DNA from: Acidihalobacter ferrooxydans
GTDB taxonomy: Bacteria > Pseudomonadota > Gammaproteobacteria > DSM-5130 > Acidihalobacteraceae
NCBI RefSeq assembly: GCF_001975725.1
Contig: NZ_CP019434.1
Coordinates: 3,126,792-3,190,791, forward strand
Direction of reading: 5' to 3'
Length of the DNA stretch: 64,000 bases
The first letter of the stretch is position 1. Every line of letters begins with the position of its first letter. This document shows positions 32,956 through 42,927 of this stretch, piece after piece. The translations under genes and the position numbers were made by a program. The notes beneath the pieces are model-generated. The model searched no databases, had not been told where the DNA came from, and saw only the letters and a program-made list of their open reading frames with translations.

Positions 32956-35900
32956 TCACGCATTACGGGCAGCACGCAGTAGTTCGCGAATGTTGTCGAG
33001 CAGATCCGCTTCCTGATAGGGCTTACCGAGATAGCGGTCGACGCCGATTTCCTGCGCGCGCAGGCGATGCTTCTCGCCGCTGCGCGAAGTGATCATGATG
33101 ATCGGTATCTCAGCGAATCGGGTGTCGTTGCGCACACGCGATGACAACTCGTACCCGTCCATGCGCGGCATTTCGATATCGGTCAGCAACAGATCCGGCT
33201 TGCACTCCTCAAGCTGGGCGATCGCATCCATGCCGTCGCGCGCGGTCACCACGTCGAAACCGCTGCGCTCCAGAACACGAGAGGTGACCTTACGAATCGT
33301 GATCGAATCGTCGACGACCATAATCAGCGGCTGGTGCGGCGCGGCCTCTTCACTTGCCTCCACCTGCGTCGGAAGCGCCGGTGTCATATCCAGGGTGGCG
33401 GACATGCGCGCCAGATCTGCCGTGTCGAGTATCAGCACAACGCGCCCATCACCGAGAATGGTCGCGCCAGCGACCCCACGCAGACGGGCGAACTGCGTGC
33501 CCAGCGTCTTCACCACGACCTCACGGCTGCCGATCAGGCTGTCCACCTGCACGGCAAGGCGAGACTCCCCCGAACGAACCAGCAGCAGGGGGAAATAACC
33601 CCCTTCGGTATCCAGCCGCGAGGAGGGCTTGCCGCCGAGCACGGCCTCCAGGGGTTTGACTGCGTATGCGGCCCCGAAATAGTCGTAACGCGCCGATTCC
33701 TCACCGTAGATCAAGCGCAATTCTTCGGCCTGCATCCGCACGACGCCTTCCACGCCCGACAGCGGCAAGGCATAGAGATGTTCCCCTACTTGCGCCAATA
33801 GCGCCTGGGTGATGGTCAGCGTGAACGGCAAGCGCACCACGAAGCGCGTCCCGCGGCCCCTTTCGGAATCAATCGACAGTACGCCGCCGAGTTGTTTGAC
33901 TTCGCGCAAGACCACATCCATGCCCACGCCACGGCCGGATATCTGACTGACTTCGTCGGCGGTGGAGAATCCACTTTCCAGAATCAGTTGTACGACATGG
34001 CGGTCGTCGAGTTGCGTATCCGGAGCGATCAACCCCGCCCGAATCGCTTTCTCGCGCACTGCTGCCACATTCACGCCACGGCCGTCATCTTTGACTTCGA
34101 CCACGACCTCAGAGCCTTCGCGAGAGACGCTGACGCTGATCTTTCCGACTTCCGACTTGCCTGCAGCAATGCGTTCGTCAGCGTTTTCCAAACCATGCGC
34201 GACTGCGTTGCGAAGCATGTGCTCGAGCGGCGCGATCAATCGGTCGAGAACAGAGCGATCAACCTCACTGTGCTCACCCGACAATTGAAGTTCGGCCTGC
34301 TTGTCCAACTCCGCCGCGGTCTGCCGAACGATGCGACGCAGGCGCGGTGCGAGGCCGCCGAACTGCACCATACGACTGCGCATCAAACCATCTTGCAGAT
34401 CAGTGCTGACACGCTGCTGTTGCTGAAGCAGTGTTTCAGCGTCGCGCACCTCCTCTGCCAGCAACTCCTCAATACTCGACAGATCGCTCAAGCTTTCGGC
34501 CAGCGCGCGCGAGAGCTGCTGAATATTCGAGTAGCGATCCAGTTCGAGCGGATCGAATTCAGCCCGGGCCTGGGTCTCGACCTGCTCGGCGCCGTCCGCG
34601 CCTGTTTCCAGTTGAAAGCGAAAAAGAACCTGCGCCTCGGTTTCGAGCTCCAGCTTGCGCAGCTGTTCGCGAACGCGCCCGACCGTCTGCCGAAGCTCCC
34701 GCAGGTTATAGCCGAACCCTCCGATTTGCTGCTGCAAACGGGCATGGTAAATGTTCACTTCACCGGCGTAATTGACCAGACTATCGAGCAACTCGGCGCG
34801 CACACGCACCTGCTCGCCACCATGCACGGAGTTCGACTGTACGGTTGTCGCGGCCCGTTGCGGATTGAACGCAGGCGCATCTTCGCTGACGGAGGCCACG
34901 TCCTCTGTCGACGCATCGATTCCATTGCCCGATGCATCCGGGCCATCATCCTGAGGGACTCCGTTGCCCGCCAAGTCAACGTCGGCCTGGGCCGAAGAAT
35001 CCGTGGTTTGCGTAACAGTGCCGGACGCCTCGACGGCCACCGAATCCGCCCCGGCAACTCCATCGGCCGGCTCCACATCCGCTGCGGCCTCGGTGACATG
35101 GAGCGCGGATGTGTTCGCCGCATAATCCACCATGCGGGCGATCAGCTGCGCTTGCGGGTATACCGGACGCTGCTGCCGCGCAAGCTGCAACATATCGCTC
35201 AGTTGGTCGACCGCTTCGTGCAGCAATGCAAATCCATCGGGTCGTGGCTCTGTACCCTGCTCCACCAGGCGGGCAATCAGAGATTCCAGGCCATGCGTCA
35301 AATCGCCGATGGTGGCGAAACCCGCCATTCGCGCACCACCCTTCAGGGTATGCAGGTCGCGTTGCAGTGTTTCAATTGCATCGAGAGCGTCACCCGGCCC
35401 GTTTTGCCAGGCCTGGATCGCAGCATCCGCGCTTGCCATCAACTCGTCGCCCTCATCGAGGAAAATCGATACGAGTTCGGCATCCAAGTCATCCGGCAGG
35501 TCAGGCTTGCCCGCATCGCCAGCGCCCTCTTCTAACACCGCCCCCGACACCGAGTCAGATGACTCAGAACGGATTTCAGGAACATGAGTGGACTCTGGCA
35601 ACTCGTTCAGCGGAGGCGCTGCTTCGTCCTCCGGCGCAAACTCGGCGGGCTCGGCGGGCTCGGCTACAAGCCCAGACAGATCATTGGTCCAGAGCGCGTC
35701 GTCTACCGCCATGCCCTCCTCTTGTTCGTCGGTATCCGTCTGCGCTGCAACCATCAGATCCAAGGTCGACAGTACATCTTGCGCCCTGCGTGCCAGATCC
35801 TGTGTGTCCGGCAGTTCGGCCTCCGCGTCCGGAAGCCTGGCGAGCGTAGCCTCCGTCACCGACACCGCATCCTGGAAGATGTCTAGCTGCGTGTGTGGCA

Positions 35901-38748
35901 GTGGGCGGCCCGCCTGTCGCAAACGAACGGCGATTGTCTCGAGCGGACCGAACACTGCGGACAAAGAAGGAATGTCCGCAGTCCGCGAACTTCCGTTCAA
36001 GGTATGCAGTGCAATGACAAAGGCTTCGCTGATCGGTGTGGGTGCTGAATTCCCACTCATCGCCATGATTGCGTCATCGACAACGGCCAGATGCTCGCGC
36101 GTCTCCTGCGTGAAAATTTCCAGCAAACCCAGATCGATATGACTTGCGGGTGGCGGTTCGGCTACGACGTCGTCGTATGCTGGAGCCGACACATCCAGAG
36201 ACTCCAAATCGGGTATTGGCGTGTCGGCTACTGTTTCCTGCGTGTCGAAACTCGCATCCGATTCGGCATCGCCTTCCGCTTCCTGTCCCGCACTCGCTGG
36301 CTGTGTACCTGACTCCTCTTCGGCGGCACCCTCGGGAATATCCTTCGATGCACGTTCAGCCGCTTGCGCCAAGGCGACCCAATCGCTCATCGGTCGCGTG
36401 GGGTCATGCAACTGAGCGAGCAACTCACTCAGCGCATCGCGCGCCTCGGCGAGCAGGACAAAATGCTCATCGCGCACTTCAATCGCATGCTCGATAATGC
36501 GGTTGAGCATACTTTCAAACGCCCAGGCAAACTCGCCAACCGCCTCGGCCCCTGCCAGCCGGCCACTGCCTTTGAGGGTATGGAAGCTGCGCCGCAAGGC
36601 GGCCAGTGCCTCGTCGTCACTGTGGTCTGCCTGCCACCTGGGCAGCAGTTCGCCAATGCGGTCGAATTCCTCGTGCGCCTCTTCCAAAAAGATTTCGAGA
36701 ATTTCCGGATCGGCGTCCTCACGAAGCGCGGCCAGCCGATAGCGTGGGTCGGTTTCCTCGGGCGCGCTTGCCCGCTCGGCAGCTAAGCCCGCCTGCAGCG
36801 AGTCTGCGTCTGCGGCACGGGCAAGCAACGTATCGTCGCTGTCATCAACATCCTCATCCTGGAGGTCGATGCGCGGGACATCGATGCCACCACTTTCGTC
36901 CACCCATGTGCGTAACACCGTATCGTCGGTTTCCAGCACCGGATAGTCAGCGCCCGCCCCATCCGGCGCCGAAACCGACTCGTTGGGCAGCACGGACGTC
37001 ATGCTTTCGCTTTCGCTGTCCTTTTCGTTTTCGGCGCGCACCTCGGCAGCGCCGTCTGCACCGTGGTCCGGCACGTCAACCGCTCCATCGACGCGGGTGT
37101 CCATGGCGTCGCCCTGACCCAGTCGCGCCAACGCTTCGTCTGCATGAATCAGGAATGCCTGCTGTTCATGTCGCTGCCCCGTTCGCGATTCCAGGTACAT
37201 TTCAACCGCAGTGATCGCCTCGGCCAGGCCATCCTTCCACGCCTGCGTCTGCGGCTGATCCGTACCGAGCGCCGCCTGAATATGCTCTGCAATCGCCCGC
37301 ATTCGCGAAACAGGCGGATCCACGCCGATCAGCGCCAGCGCCGCCACAATATCGGTCAATATTTTCGGTGTAGCAGCAAAATCAGGTTGCGCACCCGGGT
37401 TGTCGAAGTACGCAAGAAGCGCGTCCTTGACGCGGTTCAACTCGCGCAAAGCCTCGCTGACACCGGCTGCCGTCATCTCACCGGTGATCGAGGTCGCCCC
37501 CTTGCCGTCGCGCCGCCGCTGCAGTAATTCCTGCAGGGCGCTTTCGGTTTGCAGCATAGCCTCCGCCAGACCCAGCAGCGCGTCGTCGTCGAGCCGCGTA
37601 CCCCCATCCTGCAGCGTTGCTATGTGCTCAGCCTGTGCCGCCACCTGCTCCCGGGCTTCGCTCAACCCAAGAATGCTCAACGTATCGGCAACCTTGGTCA
37701 GACGCGCCGCAATCAGTTCGAAATCCGCCGCTTCGGCATCGTGTGAATGGGTATAGATTTCCAGGCGGTCACGAATTTCAGCCAAATCCTCGCGAATCGC
37801 ACCACCGACGGTATCCAGCAACTTGACGTTTGGCGCAGACAGCTCGCGACGGGCCGCTTCGACCCCCGTCTCGTCAGGTAGCAATGCCTCCAGGTGAAAG
37901 GTCTCACGTACCGCTCGAGCCAGCGGACCAACAGTCTCCGCGCGCGCCACGTAATACAGGAGATTCTTCAGCAAATCGGGCTGCAACTCCTGTGCGGCAA
38001 CAGCTTCGCCCCGCTGGAGTATCTCGCGCATGACACGGTCCAGACGCCCCAGCAACAGCTTGATTGCCGTCGGGATCGAAGCCTCACCGAGCGTTTCAAG
38101 CAGCGCCGAGCCCACCCACCAGAGCCGTCTGAGTACGCTCTGCCTGGATGCCGCTTCCAGTTCACCAAGCACGGCCATCATCCGTTCAAGCGTCGCGGTC
38201 TGCTGACGATCACGAAATACGGCAAGAAGTCCTAACTGATAACTGTGGCGTCGCGCCTTGACCACTTTAAGCGGATCGGCCTCACCCGCACCGATCGGCG
38301 CCTCGTCTTCCACATCGAGGTCGGGAACAAAAACGAGTTTTTCGGACAGGAGTTCGGCATCGCGCGCCGCACGCAGATCATTGAGCAGCGGGAGAATGAC
38401 GATGGGTGTGTCGGGGTGGCCGGATTGGATGTATTCCAGATAATCCGGCAATTGCAGCACCGCCGTCGACAACACTCCCAGGGCGTCGTCGCGGCTCTTG
38501 ATCCGCTCGGCGACCAGCTCGTCAGCCAGCAACTCCATTTCTTCGGCGAGCATCACCGCGCCGGCGAGATCAACCACCTGCAGTGTACCGCGCACCTGGC
38601 GCAACACCTGGGCGACCGCCGCCAGCAGATCGTGCCTGGATTGCTCCTCGACATAAGCCTCAAGGGACTGACGTGCACGATCGAGCAATGCATCCAGCTC
38701 GGGTTTGACCCAAGCCAGCGCATCGTACTCGGCATTTGCATCATGCAT
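32956..38748 (-). CDS. chpA: Pil-Chp hybrid chemotaxis histidine kinase (ChpA/PilL)
   Basis: 1930 aa CheA-type kinase controlling type IV pili. The N-terminal part (EWVKPELDALLDRARQSLEA-like, about 8-27) corresponds to the FimL/Hpt-like region. At least three Hpt domains keep their His: HTLKGSGR (about 724), HTLNGSSR (about 913) and HTLKGGAR (about 1133). The dimerisation region follows (about 1310), then HATPase_c with HMLRNAVAHGLENADE and GRGVGMDVVL (about 1510-1640), CheW (about 1650-1780) and a C-terminal REC with LLLTDIEMPRMDGYE (about 1815-1925). Acidic linkers separate the Hpt domains. ATG 38748 (MHDANAEYDALAWV) matches relatives better than the ATG at 38790, which lies next to a repeat. 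Confidence 0.93.
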   Translation of the reverse strand: MHDANAEYDALAWVKPELDALLDRARQSLEAYVEEQSRHDLLAAVAQVLRQVRGTLQVVDLAGAVMLAEEMELLADELVAERIKSRDDALGVLSTAVLQLPDYLEYIQSGHPDTPIVILPLLNDLRAARDAELLSEKLVFVPDLDVEDEAPIGAGEADPLKVVKARRHSYQLGLLAVFRDRQQTATLERMMAVLGELEAASRQSVLRRLWWVGSALLETLGEASIPTAIKLLLGRLDRVMREILQRGEAVAAQELQPDLLKNLLYYVARAETVGPLARAVRETFHLEALLPDETGVEAARRELSAPNVKLLDTVGGAIREDLAEIRDRLEIYTHSHDAEAADFELIAARLTKVADTLSILGLSEAREQVAAQAEHIATLQDGGTRLDDDALLGLAEAMLQTESALQELLQRRRDGKGATSITGEMTAAGVSEALRELNRVKDALLAYFDNPGAQPDFAATPKILTDIVAALALIGVDPPVSRMRAIAEHIQAALGTDQPQTQAWKDGLAEAITAVEMYLESRTGQRHEQQAFLIHADEALARLGQGDAMDTRVDGAVDVPDHGADGAAEVRAENEKDSESESMTSVLPNESVSAPDGAGADYPVLETDDTVLRTWVDESGGIDVPRIDLQDEDVDDSDDTLLARAADADSLQAGLAAERASAPEETDPRYRLAALREDADPEILEIFLEEAHEEFDRIGELLPRWQADHSDDEALAALRRSFHTLKGSGRLAGAEAVGEFAWAFESMLNRIIEHAIEVRDEHFVLLAEARDALSELLAQLHDPTRPMSDWVALAQAAERASKDIPEGAAEEESGTQPASAGQEAEGDAESDASFDTQETVADTPIPDLESLDVSAPAYDDVVAEPPPASHIDLGLLEIFTQETREHLAVVDDAIMAMSGNSAPTPISEAFVIALHTLNGSSRTADIPSLSAVFGPLETIAVRLRQAGRPLPHTQLDIFQDAVSVTEATLARLPDAEAELPDTQDLARRAQDVLSTLDLMVAAQTDTDEQEEGMAVDDALWTNDLSGLVAEPAEPAEFAPEDEAAPPLNELPESTHVPEIRSESSDSVSGAVLEEGAGDAGKPDLPDDLDAELVSIFLDEGDELMASADAAIQAWQNGPGDALDAIETLQRDLHTLKGGARMAGFATIGDLTHGLESLIARLVEQGTEPRPDGFALLHEAVDQLSDMLQLARQQRPVYPQAQLIARMVDYAANTSALHVTEAAADVEPADGVAGADSVAVEASGTVTQTTDSSAQADVDLAGNGVPQDDGPDASGNGIDASTEDVASVSEDAPAFNPQRAATTVQSNSVHGGEQVRVRAELLDSLVNYAGEVNIYHARLQQQIGGFGYNLRELRQTVGRVREQLRKLELETEAQVLFRFQLETGADGAEQVETQARAEFDPLELDRYSNIQQLSRALAESLSDLSSIEELLAEEVRDAETLLQQQQRVSTDLQDGLMRSRMVQFGGLAPRLRRIVRQTAAELDKQAELQLSGEHSEVDRSVLDRLIAPLEHMLRNAVAHGLENADERIAAGKSEVGKISVSVSREGSEVVVEVKDDGRGVNVAAVREKAIRAGLIAPDTQLDDRHVVQLILESGFSTADEVSQISGRGVGMDVVLREVKQLGGVLSIDSERGRGTRFVVRLPFTLTITQALLAQVGEHLYALPLSGVEGVVRMQAEELRLIYGEESARYDYFGAAYAVKPLEAVLGGKPSSRLDTEGGYFPLLLVRSGESRLAVQVDSLIGSREVVVKTLGTQFARLRGVAGATILGDGRVVLILDTADLARMSATLDMTPALPTQVEASEEAAPHQPLIMVVDDSITIRKVTSRVLERSGFDVVTARDGMDAIAQLEECKPDLLLTDIEMPRMDGYELSSRVRNDTRFAEIPIIMITSRSGEKHRLRAQEIGVDRYLGKPYQEADLLDNIRELLRAARNA

Positions 38749-38792
38749 GATTATCGCCCTTTCCTCACTGGTCCCGTAGGATGCCGCCATCC

Positions 38793-38957
38793 AGAAGCCC
38801 GTCGAACTTGGTAAAAAGAGGCTGCAGCGCTGGGATAATGGGCCAATTTCTCTGTCCTTTTTCGTCGAATAGAACCACTATTGTCCTCAAAAGCACGGAA
38901 AACTGCCCTCCATTCCCCAGTCGTCTCGCCACAATCCACCAAACCCGGCAGGTTCAT
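38793..38957. repeat. Family C repeat, diverged copy (C3) inside the pil operon
   Basis: Reverse-oriented and clearly diverged relative of C1: AGAAGCCCGTCGAACTTGG at the left, a middle TTTTTCGTCGAATAGAACCA with ATTGTCCTCAAAAG, and GGCAGGTTCATGG at the right. No clean CTAG flanks remain. It lies between pilJ and chpA, so the operon transcript must pass through this 165-nt imperfect inverted repeat. Confidence 0.7.
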
Positions 38958-39036
38958 GGACGAAAACGTTCGGGTCTGAGACGCATTCGCCTCCTCACCC
39001 GAAGAATACCGGCCCCAACTCCTTGCACCCGATGCA

Positions 39037-41190
39037 TCAACCCGCGATTTCATTATCCTCCAGTACGAACGTCGCTTCGTCCTCGCTATCGGGGAGCTTG
39101 AACCCGGCCACCGACGTACGCAAATCGGCCGCCAGCGCAGCCAATTGCCCGATGGACTGCGCCGTCTCATTGGATCCTTCCGAGGTCTGCAGCGTAATTT
39201 CCTGAATCACGTTCATGGTGTTGGTCACATTCGATGCGACGGCGGCCTGCTGACGCGCGGAATTGGCAATACCCATGATCTGCTGCGCAAGCTGATTGGA
39301 AACACTTTCGATTTCGGCGAGCGCCTCACCGGCATCCGCCGCCAACTGACCGCCCGACACCACATTGGACGTGCTGCGCTCCATCGAGTTGACGGCCTCG
39401 TTAGTATCGGCCTGAATGGTTTTCACCAGCACTTCGATCTGGCGCGTTGCGTTGGCCGAGCGTTCGGCCAGGCGCTGAACTTCGTCGGCAACCACCGCAA
39501 ATCCGCGACCGGCCTCACCGGCCGCCGAGGCCTGGATCGCGGCATTCAGTGCCAGAATGTTGGTCTGATCGGCAATGTCGTTGATCAGACCGACGATGTC
39601 GCCGATTTCCTGCGAACTTTCGCCCAGGCGCTTGATGCGCTTGGAAGTGTCCTGGATCTGCTCGCGGATCGTATCCATCCCATCGATCGAGCGACGCACT
39701 GTCGTCGCGCCTCTGGCGGCGATTTCAACCGATTTCTTGGCAACGTCGGCTGAATCCATCGCATTCGCCGCCATATGCTCGATCGAATCGGCCATATCGG
39801 TGACCGCTGCGGAAGCGGATGCGATTTCGCGCGCCTGATGATTGCTGGCGTCCGCGAGATGCAGCGCGGTACTTTGCGTTTTCTCGGACGCTGCGGCGAC
39901 CTGCACCGCAGTCTGGTTGATCGTGGCGACCAGGCTGCGTAAAGCATCGATGGCGTAGTTGACGGAGTCTGCAATAGCGCCGGTAATATCCTCGGTCACG
40001 GTCGCATGCACGGTCAGATCACCATCAGCCAGATTGGTCATTTCATCAAGCAGACGCAGAATCGCACGCTGATTGCGTCGATTTTGCTCTGTTGTGAGAG
40101 CCAACTCGCGCTTGTTGTCCAAGGTTAAGACCGCGCCCAGTATGATGAGCGTGAGCAGCGCCAGCGCTCCGAAGACATAGCCTGCAATATTGAACAGCGA
40201 CAAGCGCTGGTTATGGGTCACAAGCGCTTGTTCCAGATTTTTCGATGTTGCCAGCAGATTGCGCGCATCGGCCTGCAACGAAACCACGGCCGCCTTCGCC
40301 GCAAACAACTTCGGAGCCGCCTCGCCGATAGCCTTGACATAATTGTCCAGCGTCGCGAGCACCACGGCGACCTGGCGTAATTTCGCGCGCGCTTCCGGAT
40401 CCTTGACCTGAGGAATATTGGCCTTATCTTTACCATTTAAAATGACACTGTAAGCGCTTTTCACACCACCCAGCACGGCCTGCGAAAGTGTCAACTGCGT
40501 GCCGCCTGACAACATGCCCTGCATGATCTGCCCGTAGAGATTCACATTGTTGCTGAAGCTCGACAGCGCGGTAGCAGAGCCCTCACCCGAGGTGAACAGC
40601 AGGCGATTGATACTGTTCTGGATACGTTGCACGAGAAAGGACTGACGTTGCGCCATGTATACCAATTTTGTCGAGGCACCGGTTGCGATCAGACGGGACG
40701 TCACTTGATCTGACAACCCGAAGAACTTCGGCATCAGCTTGTTGACTTCATTGACGTAACTGGCAATGTCGGCCACCGGTTTTTGTGCCGCAACAATTTG
40801 TCCAATTGCTTGATTGCTGGCTGACCACTGCTTGTTCAGAGCATTAAGATCAGGACGCAGCGCTTGGGGTAGCGGGGGGAGATTACGAGCTGGATCACCG
40901 TGCTGCAAAGCCTGCATCAAGCTCGAAAAATGGGCGCGCTCCTGCTCCAGTCGACGGAAACCGGCCGCCTGTCCGCTGGTCGCCTCGAGACTTGCCGCCG
41001 CAAGTTGCTGCGACAGCAGCTGCTGTTCCGAAACGATGCGCAGAAAGCGCTGAGCGTTACGTTGTTCCATGGCCGTATAGGTAAATGCGGCCCCCGTCAA
41101 CGCGAGCAGAACCGCCAGTAATATGAGTAGAAAGATCAGCTTTTTATTCGCCGCGATTCCTGACCGATCTGCTTTGGCTGGCGCCTTCAT
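39037..41190 (-). CDS. pilJ: Type IV pilus methyl-accepting chemoreceptor PilJ
   Basis: 717 aa. TM1 (about 17-38; KLIFLLILLAVLLALTGAAF), a periplasmic helical sensor with PilJ-type repeats (about 40-335), TM2 (about 338-360; IAGYVFGALALLTLIILGAV), HAMP, then the MCP signalling hairpin with INDIADQTNILALNAAIQAS and AGEAGRGFAVVADEVQRLAE (about 545-585). It senses surface or ligand signals for ChpA. It lacks an obvious C-terminal CheR-docking pentapeptide. Confidence 0.93.
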   Translation of the reverse strand: MKAPAKADRSGIAANKKLIFLLILLAVLLALTGAAFTYTAMEQRNAQRFLRIVSEQQLLSQQLAAASLEATSGQAAGFRRLEQERAHFSSLMQALQHGDPARNLPPLPQALRPDLNALNKQWSASNQAIGQIVAAQKPVADIASYVNEVNKLMPKFFGLSDQVTSRLIATGASTKLVYMAQRQSFLVQRIQNSINRLLFTSGEGSATALSSFSNNVNLYGQIMQGMLSGGTQLTLSQAVLGGVKSAYSVILNGKDKANIPQVKDPEARAKLRQVAVVLATLDNYVKAIGEAAPKLFAAKAAVVSLQADARNLLATSKNLEQALVTHNQRLSLFNIAGYVFGALALLTLIILGAVLTLDNKRELALTTEQNRRNQRAILRLLDEMTNLADGDLTVHATVTEDITGAIADSVNYAIDALRSLVATINQTAVQVAAASEKTQSTALHLADASNHQAREIASASAAVTDMADSIEHMAANAMDSADVAKKSVEIAARGATTVRRSIDGMDTIREQIQDTSKRIKRLGESSQEIGDIVGLINDIADQTNILALNAAIQASAAGEAGRGFAVVADEVQRLAERSANATRQIEVLVKTIQADTNEAVNSMERSTSNVVSGGQLAADAGEALAEIESVSNQLAQQIMGIANSARQQAAVASNVTNTMNVIQEITLQTSEGSNETAQSIGQLAALAADLRTSVAGFKLPDSEDEATFVLEDNEIAG

Positions 41191-41305
41191 CTGCTACTCT
41201 CCCAAACTAATGTGAAGCGGGGTTCATACCCTGCACTCTCTAAATATGTTAACGACCACTACCGAGTAAACTTTGCAACATTTCGATCAATCCCGCACAC
41301 GTCCA

Positions 41306-41842
41306 TCAGGCCGCCGCGTCGCGAAATGCCTCATTCGACAGCAAGGCATGAACATCGAATACCGACCATACCTTGTCCTGATCGTGGTAGGCGCTTGTGA
41401 CATAACGCTGCAGCAACACGGGCAGATCCGGCAAGGACTCAGCCTGCTGATCGACCCAGAAATGGCGCATGCCGTAAACCGCATCGACACGCAGCCCCAC
41501 GGGAAAGCCGGCCAATCGCACCACCAGGAGACGGCCCTGCGCCGCCACATCATCCTCGAACACAAAACGCCCGAGATCACATATCGGCAGCAAACTGCCA
41601 CGCATATTGGCTAAACCAATGACCCACGGCTTGACGCCAGGCATGGTTGCGATTGCGGGCATATCGACGATTTCAACAATTTGCTCCAGCGGCACGACCA
41701 GGTCGAACCCCCGCAAGCGAAAGAAAACGCCATTCCATTGTTTCCGCTCTTCTTCCTGCGCGGGCAAACCCGGCGCGGCCACGCGGCATTTGCGCTCAAT
41801 CTGAACCAACAGGTCGAAGGGCGATTGCGACAATTCAGGCAT
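41306..41842 (-). CDS. pilI: Twitching motility adaptor PilI (CheW-like)
   Basis: 178 aa CheW-domain protein (GVFFRLRGFDLVVPLEQIVE, VKPWVIGLANMRGSLLPICD, VDAVYGMRHF). It links PilJ to the ChpA kinase. Start at ATG 41842 (MPELSQSPFDLLVQ), giving a 26-bp gap after pilH; the longer open frame overlaps pilH and is not used. Standard order pilG-pilH-pilI-pilJ. Confidence 0.9.
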   Translation of the reverse strand: MPELSQSPFDLLVQIERKCRVAAPGLPAQEEERKQWNGVFFRLRGFDLVVPLEQIVEIVDMPAIATMPGVKPWVIGLANMRGSLLPICDLGRFVFEDDVAAQGRLLVVRLAGFPVGLRVDAVYGMRHFWVDQQAESLPDLPVLLQRYVTSAYHDQDKVWSVFDVHALLSNEAFRDAAA

Positions 41843-41868
41843 GAGTCGAGCGTCCTGTATCGTTCCGT

Positions 41869-42234
41869 TCAGGCTCGCAACAGGCCATTGACCCGCTCGA
41901 TCAGATCCTTCTCCCTGGGCGGCTTGACGATATAATCTTTCGCGCCCTGACGCATCGCCCATACCTTGTCGGTTTCCTGATCCTTCGTGGTCACCATAAT
42001 GACCGGTATCGACGCGGTTTCCGGCATTTTGGCCAGCTGGCGCGTCGCCTGAAATCCATTCAGGCCCGGCATCACCACATCCATCAGAATCAGATCAGGC
42101 TTCACGTTCCTGGCAATCTTCACCCCTTCCTCGCCATTCTGGGCCGAAAAGACCTGAAAACCATGCTTCTCCAGCATGCCCTTGATCACGTGCAATTCGG
42201 TGGGTGAATCATCGACTACCAAAATATCTGTCAT
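41869..42234 (-). CDS. pilH: Twitching motility response regulator PilH
   Basis: 121 aa single REC domain: ILVVDDSPTELHVIKG, acceptor Asp in LILMDVVMPGLNGFQ (about 52), Thr in VIMVTTKDQETDKVW, Lys in YIVKPPREKDL. One of two CheY-like outputs of the Pil-Chp kinase; in Pseudomonas PilH relates to retraction and phosphate-sink function (family knowledge). Confidence 0.93.
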   Translation of the reverse strand: MTDILVVDDSPTELHVIKGMLEKHGFQVFSAQNGEEGVKIARNVKPDLILMDVVMPGLNGFQATRQLAKMPETASIPVIMVTTKDQETDKVWAMRQGAKDYIVKPPREKDLIERVNGLLRA

Positions 42235-42353
42235 TCGTTATCTCTCCGATGGCTCGCGCCAACGACCAACCTCGCAGGCATATTGAATTTTTGCTCTTTT
42301 CAACCGACTCGACACCCGCATACGCGAGGTAAAAAGTCCCTCTCGCGTATCAT

Positions 42354-42827
42354 TCAAGTAAATCGCTTGATCGCCTCAATGAGATCATCGCGGGTAAACG
42401 GCTTGGTCAGGTACTCCTCCGAACCCACGATGCGCCCCCGCGCCTTGTCGAAAATGCTGTCCTTGCTCGACAACATAATGACGGGAGTTTTTCTGAATGC
42501 GCTGTTTTGCTTGATCAACGCGCAGGTCTGGTAGCCATCGAGACGCGGCATCATGATATCGACGAAAATAATGTCCGGCTTGAATTCAGCCACTTTGGAA
42601 AGCGCCTCGAAACCGTCGTCCGCGGTTTCGACTTCGCATCCATGCTTTCGAAGCAACGTTTCCGCGGTGCGGCGAATGGTCTTGCTGTCATCGATGACCA
42701 TCACCTTGAGCGAGGCCTGCCCGTTGGCTTCGCTGACAGTATCGGCTGGGCTTACGTCGTCAGTCACGCTCTGAATCTCATTGTTCTGGGTATGTGTCGC
42801 TCGATTCTGCGACCGAATGTACTCCAT
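42354..42827 (-). CDS. pilG: Twitching motility response regulator PilG
   Basis: 157 aa. A polar 35-residue N-terminal extension precedes a REC domain nearly identical to PilG of other gammaproteobacteria: LKVMVIDDSKTIRRTAETLL, acceptor Asp in IIFVDIMMPRLDGYQTCALI, Ser in VIMLSSKDSIFDKARGRIVG, Lys in YLTKPFTRDDL. In Pseudomonas PilG promotes pilus extension and cAMP signalling. The start is uncertain: ATG 42827 (MEYIRSQNRA) is chosen, and the frame stays open towards the divergent gshB, whose start lies 100 bp away. Confidence 0.88.
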   Translation of the reverse strand: MEYIRSQNRATHTQNNEIQSVTDDVSPADTVSEANGQASLKVMVIDDSKTIRRTAETLLRKHGCEVETADDGFEALSKVAEFKPDIIFVDIMMPRLDGYQTCALIKQNSAFRKTPVIMLSSKDSIFDKARGRIVGSEEYLTKPFTRDDLIEAIKRFT

Positions 42828-42927
42828 GTACACCACATTCGCAATCGTCCGGAACGTTGCCGGGAATACTCTCGAGCCCTGATATACTGGCCTTTCACGC
42901 AGCACACGCGACTTCGACACAAACACC

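Noticed and set aside
33892-35535. 547-codon open frame on the plus strand
   Set aside because: Antisense to chpA, which has strong domain evidence; composition (His/Arg/Gln-rich) is typical of a shadow frame in high-GC DNA.
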